Below are positions 1-8,316 of a DNA stretch of 64,000 nt, piece by piece (position 1 is the first letter of the stretch; each line of letters opens with the position of its first letter). A program made the position numbers and the translations under genes. Under the pieces are notes generated by a model that saw only the letters and a list, made by a program, of their open reading frames with translations, made no database searches and had not been told where the DNA came from. This stretch comes from Pseudomonas xionganensis (lineage in GTDB: Bacteria > Pseudomonadota > Gammaproteobacteria > Pseudomonadales > Pseudomonadaceae), in assembly GCF_009763245.1 (NCBI RefSeq), contig NZ_WKJZ01000002.1, positions 312,707 through 376,706 on the forward strand, in the 5' to 3' direction.

Positions 1-848
1 TGCGCGCCCAGATCAGTGGCAGCGTCACCCGCCTGGATCAGGACAAGGGCAGCCCGGTCACACAGGGTCAGCGGCTGCTCAGCCTGTCCGCCGACAACCG
101 CCCGGCCCAGGTCGCCAAGGGCGAGGCCGAGGTGCGCCAGCGCGAGGCCGAGGTCAATGCGGCCCAGCGCCTGCGCGAGCGCAACCTGATCTCGGCCAAT
201 GAGCTGGCGCGCCTGCAGAGCGAGCTGGCCAAGGCCCGCGCCGAGCTGGACATGGCCCGCATCAGCCTGCAGAACACCGCGATCAGTGCGCCCTTTGCCG
301 GTATCTACGACCAGCGCATGGTCGAACTGGGTGACTTCGTTCAGCCCGGCCAGAGCCTGTTGAGCCTGGTGGATATCAGCCAGCTCAAGGTCAGCGCGCA
401 GATTGCCCAGCAGGAGGTGATCCAGCTCAAGCTGGGCCAGCCGGTGCGGGTTGAACTGCTCGACGGCCGCAGCATGGAAGGCGAGCTGCACTTTATCGCC
501 GCCGCCGCCGACCCCGGCTCGCGCAGCTTCCGCATCGAGGTCAAGGTGGCCAACCCCGAGGGCCTGCGCCTGGCCGGGGCCAGCGCCACCCTGCATATCG
601 CCACCGGCGAGGCCCTGGCCCATCGCCTGTCGCCGGCTCTGCTCAGCCTGGATGCCAGCGGCCGCCACGGGGTCAAGTGGGTGAACGACCAGCAGCGGGT
701 GGAGTTCACCCCGGTCGAGCTGATCAGCGTCGACAACCAGGGGGCCTGGGTCAGCGGCCTGCCGCCGAAGGTGGCGCTGATCACCCTGGGTCAGGGCTTT
801 GTCGAGCCGGGCCAGCAGGTCATCAGCCAGACGGTCGAGGGCAGCTGA
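1..848 (+). CDS. RND efflux periplasmic adaptor subunit, 5'-truncated
   Basis: Periplasmic membrane-fusion protein that would link an RND pump to an outer-membrane channel. The reading frame is open from base 3 to the TGA at 846-848, about 281 codons; the start lies outside the window. The visible part begins in a lipoyl/barrel-sandwich half (ISGSVTRL, then GSPVTQGQRLLSL), passes through an alpha-helical hairpin rich in Glu, Arg and Ala, returns to the second lipoyl half (ISAPFAGIYDQRMVELGDFV), and ends with the beta-barrel and membrane-proximal regions. This is the standard HlyD/AcrA domain order. It is followed after one base by the pump gene, so the two are certainly one operon. The substrate cannot be deduced. 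Confidence 0.9.
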   Translation, partial: RAQISGSVTRLDQDKGSPVTQGQRLLSLSADNRPAQVAKGEAEVRQREAEVNAAQRLRERNLISANELARLQSELAKARAELDMARISLQNTAISAPFAGIYDQRMVELGDFVQPGQSLLSLVDISQLKVSAQIAQQEVIQLKLGQPVRVELLDGRSMEGELHFIAAAADPGSRSFRIEVKVANPEGLRLAGASATLHIATGEALAHRLSPALLSLDASGRHGVKWVNDQQRVEFTPVELISVDNQGAWVSGLPPKVALITLGQGFVEPGQQVISQTVEGS

Positions 849-849
849 G

Positions 850-3800
850 ATGCATAGCCTGATCGCCGCCGCCCTGGATCGCAGCCGTACCAGCCTGCTG
901 GTGCTGGCCTTTCTGATCATCGGCGGCCTGGGGGCCTATCTGGCCATCCCCAAGGAAGCCAACCCGGATGTCAGCATCCCCATCATCTACGTCTCGGTGA
1001 GCCTGGAAGGCATCAGCCCGGAAGACGCCGAACGCCTGCTGGTACGCCCCCTGGAGCAGGAGCTGCGCAGCCTGGAAGGGATCAAGGAAATGCGCTCCAT
1101 GGCCAGCGAAGGCCACGCCTCGGTGACCCTGGAGTTCGACGCCGGCTTTGACGCCAAGCAGGCCCTGGCCGATGTGCGCGAGAAGGTCGACACCGCCCGC
1201 AGCAAACTGCCCGAGGAGGCCGACGAGCCGAGCGTCAACGAGGTCAACGTGGCGCTGTTCCCGGTGCTCTCGGTGGGCCTGTCCGGGCCGATTGCCGAAA
1301 CCGAGCTGGTGTATATCGCCCGGCGCCTGAAGGACAACATCGAGGGCATCGCCGAGGTGCTGTCGGTGGAGATCGGTGGCGACCGCGAAGACCTGCTGGA
1401 GATCGTCGTCGATCCGCAGGTGCTGGACAGCTACGGCATCGACTACAATGAGCTGTTTACCCTGGTCAGCCGCAACAACCGCCTGGTCGCCGCCGGCAGC
1501 CTGGACACCGGCGCCGGGCGCATGAGCATGAAGGTGCCCGGGGTGATCGAAAACCTCGAAGACGTGCTGAGCATGCCGATCAAGGTGGTGGGCAACAGCG
1601 TGGTGACCTTCGGCGATGTGGCCACCATCCACCGCACCTTTAAGGACCCCACCGGCTTTGCCCGCATCAATGGCCAGCCGGCGGTGGTGCTGGAAGTGTC
1701 CAAGCGCAGCGGCGCCAACATCATCGAGACCATCGAGCAGGTCAAGGCGCTGATGCAGCAGGCCCAGCCCCTGCTGCCGGAAGGGCTGGAAGTCAGCTAC
1801 ATCATGGATCAGTCGCAGGAGGTCAAGAACATGCTTGGCGACCTGCTCAACAACGTGATGACCGCCATCGCCCTGGTGCTGATCCTGGTGGTGGCGAGCA
1901 TGGGCCTGCGCTCGGCGCTGCTGGTGGGCCTGACCATCCCCGGGGCCTTTCTGGCCGGCATCCTGATGATCTGGATGCTAGGTTTCACCCTCAATATCGT
2001 CGTGCTGTTCAGCCTGATTCTGGTGGCCGGCATGCTGGTGGACGGTGCCATCGTCGTCTCCGAGCTGGCCGACCGCTACCTGCATCAGGGCCAGACGCCC
2101 CGCCAGGCCTGGGCCAATGCCGCCACGCGGATGGCCTGGCCGGTGATCGCTTCCACCGCCACCACCCTGGTGGTGTTCCTGCCGCTGCTGTTCTGGCCCG
2201 GGGTAGTCGGGCAGTTTATGAAATACCTGCCGGCCACGGTGATTCTCTGCCTGCTGGCCTCCCTGGCCATGGCCCTGGTGTTTCTGCCGGTGCTGGGCGC
2301 CGTGACCGGCGGCAGCGCCAAACCGCTGCCCAGCCATACCAGCCGTGCCGGCAGCGCCTATCGCCGCCTGCTCGCCCGCCTGCTCAAGCGTCCGGGCCTG
2401 ACCCTGCTCGGCATGCTGGCGCTGATCGCGCTGATCTACACCGCCTACGGCCGCTTTAACCATGGCGTGGAATTCTTCCCCGATGTGGAGCCGGAAAGTG
2501 CGCAGATCTGGCTGCGCGCCCGGGGCGATCTGTCGGTGCAGGAGAAGGATGTGCTGCTGCAGCAGGTGGAAAAACGCCTGCTCGGCATGAGCGAAGTCAA
2601 GGCCCTGTACGCCCGCTCCCTGGCCCAGCCCGACGGCCAGCTGGGCGCCGACGTGATCGGCACCCTGCAGTTCCAGTTCGTCGAATGGCATGAGCGGCGC
2701 CCGGCCAATCGAATCCTCGAAGACATGAGTGCACGCACCGCCGATATCCCCGGCATCGTGCTGGAGTTCCGCAAGCAGGAGCAGGGCCCCAGCGGCGGCA
2801 AGCCGGTCAAGCTGCAGATCAGTGCCCTCGACCCGGCCCAGGCCGAGCTGTGGGTCGAGCGCATCCGTGGCGAGATGACCACACTCGGCGGTTTCAAGGA
2901 CATCGAAGACGACCGCGCCCTGCCCGGCATCGAATGGCGGATCAAGGTCGACCGCGAGGCCGCCGCGCGCTTCGGCGCCGACGTGCTGAGCGTGGGCAAC
3001 GCGGTGCAGATGATCACCAACGGCCTGAAACTGGCCACCTACCGCCCGGAAGATGCCACCGACGAGGTGGATATCCGCGTGCGCCTGCCGGCCAACTGGC
3101 GCTCCCTCGACCAGCTCGGCCGCCTGACCCTGAGCACCGCAGCGGGCCAGGTGCCGCTGAGCAACTTTGTCAGCCTGGAGCCGGCGCCCAAGGTCGGCAC
3201 CCTGCGCCGGGTCGACGGCGATCGCACCATCACCCTGCAGGCTGACCTGGCCGAAGGCGCGCGCCTGGACGAGCGTCTGCTGGCCCTGCGCGGCAGCCTC
3301 AAGGAACTGCCCAGCGACGTGCAGCTGAAGTTTGCCGGCGAGGATGCCGACCAGCGCGAGGCCGCCACCTTCCTGATGACCGCCTTCGGTGTGGCGATCT
3401 TCCTGATGTTTATCATCCTGGTGACCCAGTTCAACAGCATCTACCAGGCCATGCTGGTGCTCTCGGCCATCGTCCTGTCCACTGCCGGGGTGCTGACCGG
3501 GCTGCTGGTCAACGGCCAGTCGTTCGGCATCGTCATGGTCGGCATGGGCCTGATCGCCCTGGCCGGCATCGTGGTGAACAACAACATCATCCTCATCGAC
3601 ACCTACAACCAGCTGCGTCGCCAGGGCCTGGAACCCTACCAGGCCGCCCTGGAAACCGGCAGCCTGCGCCTGCGCCCGGTGCTGCTCACCGCGGTGACCA
3701 CGGTGCTGGGGCTGATGCCCATGGTGCTGAGCGTCAACGTCGACCTGCTCACCCCGAGCCTGGGCATCGGCGCGCCCTCGACCCAGTGGTGGACCCAGCT

Positions 3801-3996
3801 GTCCAGCGCCATCGCCGGCGGCTTGAGTTTTGCCACCGTGCTGACCCTGCTGCTGACCCCCTGCCTGCTGGTGCTCGGCTCGCGCTTCGAGCGACGCCCG
3901 CCGCCGCTGGAAACCTTCGACGACGACCTGCTGGACCTACCCGAGCATCTGCTGGCCAGCGCCAAACAGAAGGTCGAGCTGCAGCGGGTGCCGTGA
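850..3996 (+). CDS. RND efflux transporter permease subunit (AcrB/HAE family)
   Basis: Inner-membrane proton-driven pump of 1048 residues, the usual length for AcrB-type permeases. The start at 850 gives MHSLIAAALDRSRTS followed by the first membrane helix, as in the family; a longer in-frame start at 799 would run back through the adaptor gene and is rejected. Two large periplasmic loops separate helix 1 from helices 2-6 and helix 7 from helices 8-12. In the fourth helix the family proton-relay pair reads Asp398-Gly399 (LVDGAIVV) rather than Asp-Asp, a variant also seen in the heavy-metal CzcA type, although the rest looks like a drug/solvent pump. The upstream adaptor gene ends at 848. No outer-membrane channel gene follows, so an external TolC-like protein is probably used. 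Confidence 0.93.
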   Translation: MHSLIAAALDRSRTSLLVLAFLIIGGLGAYLAIPKEANPDVSIPIIYVSVSLEGISPEDAERLLVRPLEQELRSLEGIKEMRSMASEGHASVTLEFDAGFDAKQALADVREKVDTARSKLPEEADEPSVNEVNVALFPVLSVGLSGPIAETELVYIARRLKDNIEGIAEVLSVEIGGDREDLLEIVVDPQVLDSYGIDYNELFTLVSRNNRLVAAGSLDTGAGRMSMKVPGVIENLEDVLSMPIKVVGNSVVTFGDVATIHRTFKDPTGFARINGQPAVVLEVSKRSGANIIETIEQVKALMQQAQPLLPEGLEVSYIMDQSQEVKNMLGDLLNNVMTAIALVLILVVASMGLRSALLVGLTIPGAFLAGILMIWMLGFTLNIVVLFSLILVAGMLVDGAIVVSELADRYLHQGQTPRQAWANAATRMAWPVIASTATTLVVFLPLLFWPGVVGQFMKYLPATVILCLLASLAMALVFLPVLGAVTGGSAKPLPSHTSRAGSAYRRLLARLLKRPGLTLLGMLALIALIYTAYGRFNHGVEFFPDVEPESAQIWLRARGDLSVQEKDVLLQQVEKRLLGMSEVKALYARSLAQPDGQLGADVIGTLQFQFVEWHERRPANRILEDMSARTADIPGIVLEFRKQEQGPSGGKPVKLQISALDPAQAELWVERIRGEMTTLGGFKDIEDDRALPGIEWRIKVDREAAARFGADVLSVGNAVQMITNGLKLATYRPEDATDEVDIRVRLPANWRSLDQLGRLTLSTAAGQVPLSNFVSLEPAPKVGTLRRVDGDRTITLQADLAEGARLDERLLALRGSLKELPSDVQLKFAGEDADQREAATFLMTAFGVAIFLMFIILVTQFNSIYQAMLVLSAIVLSTAGVLTGLLVNGQSFGIVMVGMGLIALAGIVVNNNIILIDTYNQLRRQGLEPYQAALETGSLRLRPVLLTAVTTVLGLMPMVLSVNVDLLTPSLGIGAPSTQWWTQLSSAIAGGLSFATVLTLLLTPCLLVLGSRFERRPPPLETFDDDLLDLPEHLLASAKQKVELQRVP

Positions 3997-4101
3997 ACGC
4001 TAACCTGGCGCCGCCCCAGCCAAAGTCGGGGCGGTGCCGGGCGACTGGGTGGTCAGGCCCAAGCTGCGTACACTCGCGCCATCATCAGCGAGGAGCACGC
4101 C

Positions 4102-4830
4102 ATGCGCACCCTGTACCAGTTTCCGATTTCCCATTACTGCGAAAAGACCCGCTGGCACCTGGAGCACAAGGGTCTGGAGTACCGGGTCGACAACCTCTTC
4201 CCCGGCCTGCACCGTTTCAAGAGCCAACGGCTGGCGGGCATCCGTACCCTGCCCATCCTGCAGGACGGTGACCAGAGCATCGGCGATTCGACCCAGATTG
4301 CCCTGTATCTGGAACAGCACTACCCCGACAAGCCGCTGCTACCTACCGATGCCAAAGAACGCCAGCAGGTGCTGGAGCTGGAGGAACGCTTCGACCGCCT
4401 CGGCGTGCATGTGCGACGCTGGCTGTATGGCCAGATCAAGGACTGGGAGTCGGTGATGCACGCCATGCTCAAGGTCTATCGCCCCCTGCTGGGCCTGCGC
4501 GATCTGATGAAGCCGGTGCTGATCAACGGCGTGCAAAAGCTCTATGGCGTCACCCCGCAGCGGGTCGCCCAGTCCCAGGCCGAACTGCTGGAAGGCCTGG
4601 CCCTGATCGAGTCACGCATCCAGGGCGACCCGTCGCGCTATCTGGTCGGTGAGCAGTTGAGCCTGGCCGATATCAGCGCCGCTGCCCTGTTCGCCCCGCT
4701 GTTCACCCCGGCCGGAACGCCCTGGGCGGGTATCGCCGGGCACGATGGCAAGACCCAGGCCTTTCTCGACGAACTGCACGCCCACCCCGCCGGACAATGG
4801 GTGCTGCGCCGCTATGCCGCGGATCGCTGA
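4102..4830 (+). CDS. Glutathione S-transferase family protein
   Basis: Predicted cytoplasmic protein of 242 residues. Residues 1-78 form the thioredoxin-like N-terminal domain: MRTLYQFPISHYCEKTRW, then RTLPILQDGDQSIGDSTQIALYLE, where the Pro of TLPIL is the conserved cis-proline and GDST contacts glutathione in the family. Residues from about 90 on are the all-helical C-terminal domain (LVGEQLSLADISAAALFAPL). The start has a GAGGAG ribosome-binding site 14081-type spacing (bases 4090-4095, about six bases upstream). Genes of this SHYCEKTRW type are often annotated only as GST-like; the substrate is unknown. It stands alone, 105 bases after the pump gene. Confidence 0.85.
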   Translation: MRTLYQFPISHYCEKTRWHLEHKGLEYRVDNLFPGLHRFKSQRLAGIRTLPILQDGDQSIGDSTQIALYLEQHYPDKPLLPTDAKERQQVLELEERFDRLGVHVRRWLYGQIKDWESVMHAMLKVYRPLLGLRDLMKPVLINGVQKLYGVTPQRVAQSQAELLEGLALIESRIQGDPSRYLVGEQLSLADISAAALFAPLFTPAGTPWAGIAGHDGKTQAFLDELHAHPAGQWVLRRYAADR

Positions 4831-4918
4831 CAGCCGCTTTAGTAGATTTTTAGGATTTGCCTAGGGTCTATTTCGCAACGCGCCGAACAGCGCCCACCTA
4901 GGATGGAGCCCCTGTCAC

Positions 4919-4937
4919 GGCCCGGTAGCACCGGGCC
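4919..4937 (+). terminator. GC-rich hairpin with short T-run
   Basis: GGCCCGG and CCGGGCC form a seven-pair stem around a short loop and are followed by TTT. It lies after the GST gene and 21 bases before the next start, so it may end GST transcription or act in the leader of the next gene. The T-run is short, so termination is only a guess. Confidence 0.3.
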
Positions 4938-4958
4938 TTTACCTCAAGGAGCCCCACC

Positions 4959-5330
4959 ATGAATGCCCTGTCCCGCCGCTGGATCTATGTCGCCGTTGTG
5001 TACTTCTGCCTGGCCGTTGGCCTGGGCGTATTTATGGGGGCCAGCGGCGACCACCGGATGATGAGCGTGCATGCCCACCTCAACCTGCTGGGCTGGGTCA
5101 CCCTGAGCCTGGTGGGCATCATCTACCACTACTTCCCCCGCGCCGCCGCCAGCCGCCTGGCCAGCCTGCAGTTCTGGCTGCACAACCTGGCCCTGCCGGT
5201 GATGATGGTGGCCCTGGCCATGAAGATCACCGGCACGCTCCAGGCCGGCCCGGTGCTGGGTGTCGCCGCCATGGTGCTACTGCTGGCCGTGCTGCTGTTT
5301 GCCGGCAACCTGTTCTGGCGCCGCGCCTGA
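4959..5330 (+). CDS. Small four-helix membrane protein with haem-copper-oxidase-like HAH motif
   Basis: A 123-residue protein with four predicted membrane helices (about residues 8-27, 41-59, 72-92 and 96-117). Residues 37-46 read VHAHLNLLGW, with His38 and His40 followed by a helix ending in YHYFP. This HxH-N-LGW pattern resembles helices of cytochrome cbb3 subunit I (CcoN) and of NnrS-like haem proteins, but a complete subunit has twelve helices, so this is only a fragment-sized relative. A CAAGGAG site precedes the ATG. Its stop codon at 5328-5330 abuts the stop of the convergent gene at 5331. The function is unknown; haem binding or a role in oxidase assembly is inference. Confidence 0.7.
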   Translation: MNALSRRWIYVAVVYFCLAVGLGVFMGASGDHRMMSVHAHLNLLGWVTLSLVGIIYHYFPRAAASRLASLQFWLHNLALPVMMVALAMKITGTLQAGPVLGVAAMVLLLAVLLFAGNLFWRRA

Positions 5331-6677
5331 TCAGCCCGCCTCCACCTGCTGCAGCACAACCGCCCGGTTGAGCTGCAGACGCAGGCGTCCGCGCCCACAC
5401 TTGTGCAGCTCAATATCGGTACTGCGCTCGGCCAGACGACGCTGCAGCAGAATCAGCCGGGCCTCCAGATTGTCGTCCAGCTCCGGCAAGCGCAGGGTCG
5501 GATCCAGGCGCAGCTCACGATTGCTGAACTCGCGCCGGCCCTGCTGATACAGATTGAGCAACCGCCAGAAGATGGCCCCGGCCACGCCCTTGATCAGGTA
5601 GTCGTCATCGACAAACAGACTGCTGTTGACCGGGTAGTAGCGCACCTGCAGCGGCGGTCCCGGCGGCACGAGCGGAGCCGCACCCTCCTCGACCGGCTCC
5701 GGCGTATCCTCGGCCAGTTGCTGCAGGGCCAGGATCGAGGCCCCGAGCTGAGCCGCCAGCAGCATCAGGGCATCTTCCTCGTCATAGCCGAAGCGATGGG
5801 GCTGGGCACTTTCCACATGCAGCACCCCGAGCAGGCGCGCTCCGGCCAGGATCGGCACCGACAGCTGGCTGTGGGGCTCGTCCAGACCGGGAAAGGCGAT
5901 TTCGGTTTCCAGCGCGCTACCATCGGCTGCAGCCAGGTGCTCGTGAATCACCCGTCGATAGGCATACTCCGAGGCCAGGTGGGCGATGCGGATGGGCGTG
6001 CGGCACTGCGCCGCCATGCCGATGATGCCGCGTCCAACGGGGAACTCGGACCCCACCCCGGACTGCGCATAGCCATGGCTGGCCACGGTGTAGAGCTTCT
6101 CTGCAGTCGGGTCGAGCAGCAGGATCATGGCCTGGGGCATGTTCAGCTGTGCAGCCAGCCCTTGCAGACACTGTTCCAGCAGTCCGGCCAGCTCGGCGCA
6201 GGTCGCCAGGCGCTCACTCAGCTGACGCAGGCGAGCGATATGACAGGCTCCCTCCTGACTGACCGGCACCTCTGCCCCGGGCACATAATCGACGGCCAGC
6301 ACCTGATAGATATCCGCGCCCTGCAGCCGAAACACCTCGCTCATGCCGGCATTGGAGGCGATGCCGGCGAGCTTGGCCTTCATGCTCTCGAACAGCGGGC
6401 CGCTGGTTTCCGTGCGCCGATACAGCAACGCCAGACGATAGCGCGCGCTGCTCTGCGGATGCAGCAGAAAAACCGTGGCCTGGGGATTGGCCAGGATGTT
6501 CTCGCGGGTCTTGTTGAAGAACTGGAAGGACAGCGCCACATGGCCCGGATCCACGTAATGCACCTGGCTGACCAGGGTGACGTTGGGTATGCCCTGGGCA
6601 TCGCAGGTGGCCACCGCCGCCGGCACCGCGCCTTCCAGGCAGGGACGGATGCTGTCCAGGGTCGGCCGCCGGTTCAT
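5331..6677 (-). CDS. PNPOx-like / GAF domain protein with C-terminal winged-helix-like region
   Basis: A 448-residue cytoplasmic protein. The chosen start MNRRPTLDSIRP overlaps the upstream stop as ATGA; the longer frame back to 6773 runs into that gene. Residues about 10-150 resemble the split-barrel flavin-binding fold of pyridoxamine-phosphate-oxidase-like proteins (VPAAVATCDAQGIPNVTLVS, then FFNKTRENILANPQATVFLL). Residues about 175-330 form a GAF sensor domain (ending SVPILAGARLLGVLHVES). The last 85 residues (SSLFVDDDYLIKGVAG, then EFSNRELRLD and a GRGR hairpin) look like an OmpR-type winged helix, suggesting a transcription factor or a DNA-linked sensor. It is cotranscribed with the PNPOx-like gene before it. 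The ligand is unknown. Confidence 0.78.
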   Translation of the reverse strand: MNRRPTLDSIRPCLEGAVPAAVATCDAQGIPNVTLVSQVHYVDPGHVALSFQFFNKTRENILANPQATVFLLHPQSSARYRLALLYRRTETSGPLFESMKAKLAGIASNAGMSEVFRLQGADIYQVLAVDYVPGAEVPVSQEGACHIARLRQLSERLATCAELAGLLEQCLQGLAAQLNMPQAMILLLDPTAEKLYTVASHGYAQSGVGSEFPVGRGIIGMAAQCRTPIRIAHLASEYAYRRVIHEHLAAADGSALETEIAFPGLDEPHSQLSVPILAGARLLGVLHVESAQPHRFGYDEEDALMLLAAQLGASILALQQLAEDTPEPVEEGAAPLVPPGPPLQVRYYPVNSSLFVDDDYLIKGVAGAIFWRLLNLYQQGRREFSNRELRLDPTLRLPELDDNLEARLILLQRRLAERSTDIELHKCGRGRLRLQLNRAVVLQQVEAG

Positions 6678-7153
6678 GCCTGGGGCTCCAGACGCTGCCC
6701 CGCGCGGGGGCCGGGGGTCTGATCGAACAGGTCGCTCAGGGTAAAGCGCAGGGCACACAGCTGCTCGGTGCAAAAACCATGGGTGGCACGGGCAAAGGGC
6801 TCGGCATAGCCCAGGGGCAGCAGATCCTCGGCGAAAGCCTGGACATGGACGCTGGCTCGCTCGACATCGCCGGGCGCAAGCTCAACCAGGCAGGCATCAT
6901 GGCCCTTGAGCTGCAGGGTGCGGTGACTGCTGGGCCGGCAGAACACCACGGCCAGTTCACCGCACTCGGCCACATCGCGCAGCAACTGCTGGGACTGACC
7001 GGCATCGAGCAACAGGGTGACCTGGCGGCCATCAGCCGCCACCCGACAACCCACGGCCTTGCTCACCGACGGCACCAGGCGCACATCGCGGGACGCCACG
7101 GCAATGGACACCCCGCTCTGGATAAAGTCGATCTGCTCCGCGTCCAGCATCAT
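6674..7153 (-). CDS. Pyridoxamine 5'-phosphate oxidase-like small protein
   Basis: A 159-residue soluble protein that starts MMLDAEQIDFIQSGVSIAVA. The pattern of an early helix, a strand with VASRD, GCRVAADGRQVTLLLD and ELAVVFCRPSSHRTLQLKG is that of split-barrel FMN-binding proteins that do not act on pyridoxamine. Its stop overlaps the start of the PNPOx/GAF protein by four bases, so translation is coupled and the two products probably work in one redox- or flavin-linked process. No catalytic residues can be assigned with confidence. Confidence 0.68.
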   Translation of the reverse strand: MMLDAEQIDFIQSGVSIAVASRDVRLVPSVSKAVGCRVAADGRQVTLLLDAGQSQQLLRDVAECGELAVVFCRPSSHRTLQLKGHDACLVELAPGDVERASVHVQAFAEDLLPLGYAEPFARATHGFCTEQLCALRFTLSDLFDQTPGPRAGQRLEPQA

Positions 7154-7192
7154 GCCGCCCCGTCAGCCACTGCCAGCACTAATCTTGCCGCC

Positions 7193-7432
7193 TTACGCCC
7201 CGCCTGCAAAGCCGCTGCGCCCAAGGCTACGCACATAGAGCGCCTCGACCTTCTCCCGCGCCCAGGGGGTGCGGCGCAGAAAGGTCAGACTGGACTTGAT
7301 GCTGGGGTCACTCTTGAAACAGCGAATGTCGATGCGCTGGGCCAGACCGTCCCAGCCATAGTGCTCGACCAGGGCAGTGAGTATGGCTTCCAGGGTCATG
7401 CCGTGCAGGGGGTTGGCTGGGGTTGGGCTCAT
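7193..7432 (-). CDS. VF530 family DNA-binding protein (DUF2132)
   Basis: A 79-residue protein with the VF530 family signature: [40 protein letters not shown] and [20 protein letters not shown]. The family is small, basic and helical and is described as double-stranded DNA binding; the cellular role is unknown. Family proteins are about 70-80 residues, so this one is full length. It is followed after 39 bases by the PNPOx-like gene on the same strand and may lead that transcript. Confidence 0.85.
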   Translation of the reverse strand: MSPTPANPLHGMTLEAILTALVEHYGWDGLAQRIDIRCFKSDPSIKSSLTFLRRTPWAREKVEALYVRSLGRSGFAGGA

Positions 7433-7544
7433 GGCAGGCCTATGTCGCGAAAGAAAGAGGCGCCACCTTAGCCAAGCTGGCCTGGCAGGGGAAGCATGGG
7501 CAGACAGCGGTGCCAGAATCCAGCCATGCAGGAAGGATGCGTTT

Positions 7545-8134
7545 GATACCGGACTGGCAACTAAGTGTGTGTGGCCGATGACTGGGCACTATCCATTATC
7601 GCGTCGTCTGATCTGATGGGTTTCGCCCCTTACGGGCGACTCACTTGATTCGCTGCGCTCACCCTGCGGGCCAGCCTGCGGCTGTTACTCCGCTTCGCTT
7701 CGTAGCTTTTGCTTGTGCAAAGAAAGTAAGCAAAGAAACACACCCCGCCATCCGGCCCTGCGCTTCGCTCCGGGTTCCCTCGCTCCATCACCGCTCCAGG
7801 GGCACGCCGCGAAGGGCCATCCCTGGCCCATCGCGGCTCTCGCGGCATCCATGCCGCTCAACCCCTTCCACAGCGATTCCACTCGGCCTCCTGATGGGGA
7901 CTTGGGCGTCGCCTGTGCCATTGCAGTTAAAGAGCAAAAGCAAAAACTACAGACACCACTCTGTGTGTGTTGGAGAAAATCTTGCAAGCTCGCGGCCCGG
8001 TCCCGTCAGGAGGCCGAGCGCAGCGAATCAAGTAACGCACCCGTGAGGGGCGCAACCAAAACGCCCTGCACACGCGACAATCGGCCATGCCACGACATGA
8101 GCGGCGCCGCACACAAACTTGCCAGTCCGGTATC
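7545..8134. repeat. Nested inverted-repeat element, non-coding
   Basis: A stretch of about 590 bases flanked by a perfect 16-base inverted repeat, GATACCGGACTGGCAA at 7545-7560 and its complement at 8119-8134. Inside it, a perfect 18-base inverted pair, ACTTGATTCGCTGCGCTC at 7643-7660 and its complement at 8016-8033, is bordered outward by similar CGCCCCT-acgggcg segments (7624-7639 and 8041-8052). The interior has short A-rich tracts (AGCAAAAGCAAAA) and no frame with a good start and ribosome site. The surrounding 7433-8316 interval of 884 bases has no gene that I can support. It looks like a dispersed, non-autonomous or decayed mobile repeat. The ACTTGATTCGCTGCGCTC motif is familiar from other Pseudomonas genomes, but copy number here cannot be checked. 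Confidence 0.6.
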
Positions 8135-8168
8135 AATTGGCCCTGCGCATTAACCCATGAAAGGCCTC

Positions 8169-8204
8169 AAAAAAAACCGGCCCAACAGCAAGGCTGTGGG
8201 CCGG
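8169..8204 (-). terminator. Rho-independent terminator of putP
   Basis: Read on the minus strand, CCGGCCC ACAGC pairs with GCTGT GGGCCGG (one bulged base), followed by a run of eight T residues. It lies 113 bases beyond the putP stop codon, in the correct orientation. Confidence 0.85.
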
Positions 8205-8316
8205 CGAAGCACTATCGGGTCGTCGGGGGAGCTGCCGGGGCGGCGCTCAGCATAAGAATCCACCCCGGCATGACCGGCCTGCGGACGACCAGCCACAGGC
8301 AGGCTGTATCTACTGC

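Noticed and set aside
5403..6722. 439-codon plus-strand frame opposite the PNPOx/GAF gene
   Set aside because: Antisense shadow; the real product has recognisable GAF and split-barrel patterns.
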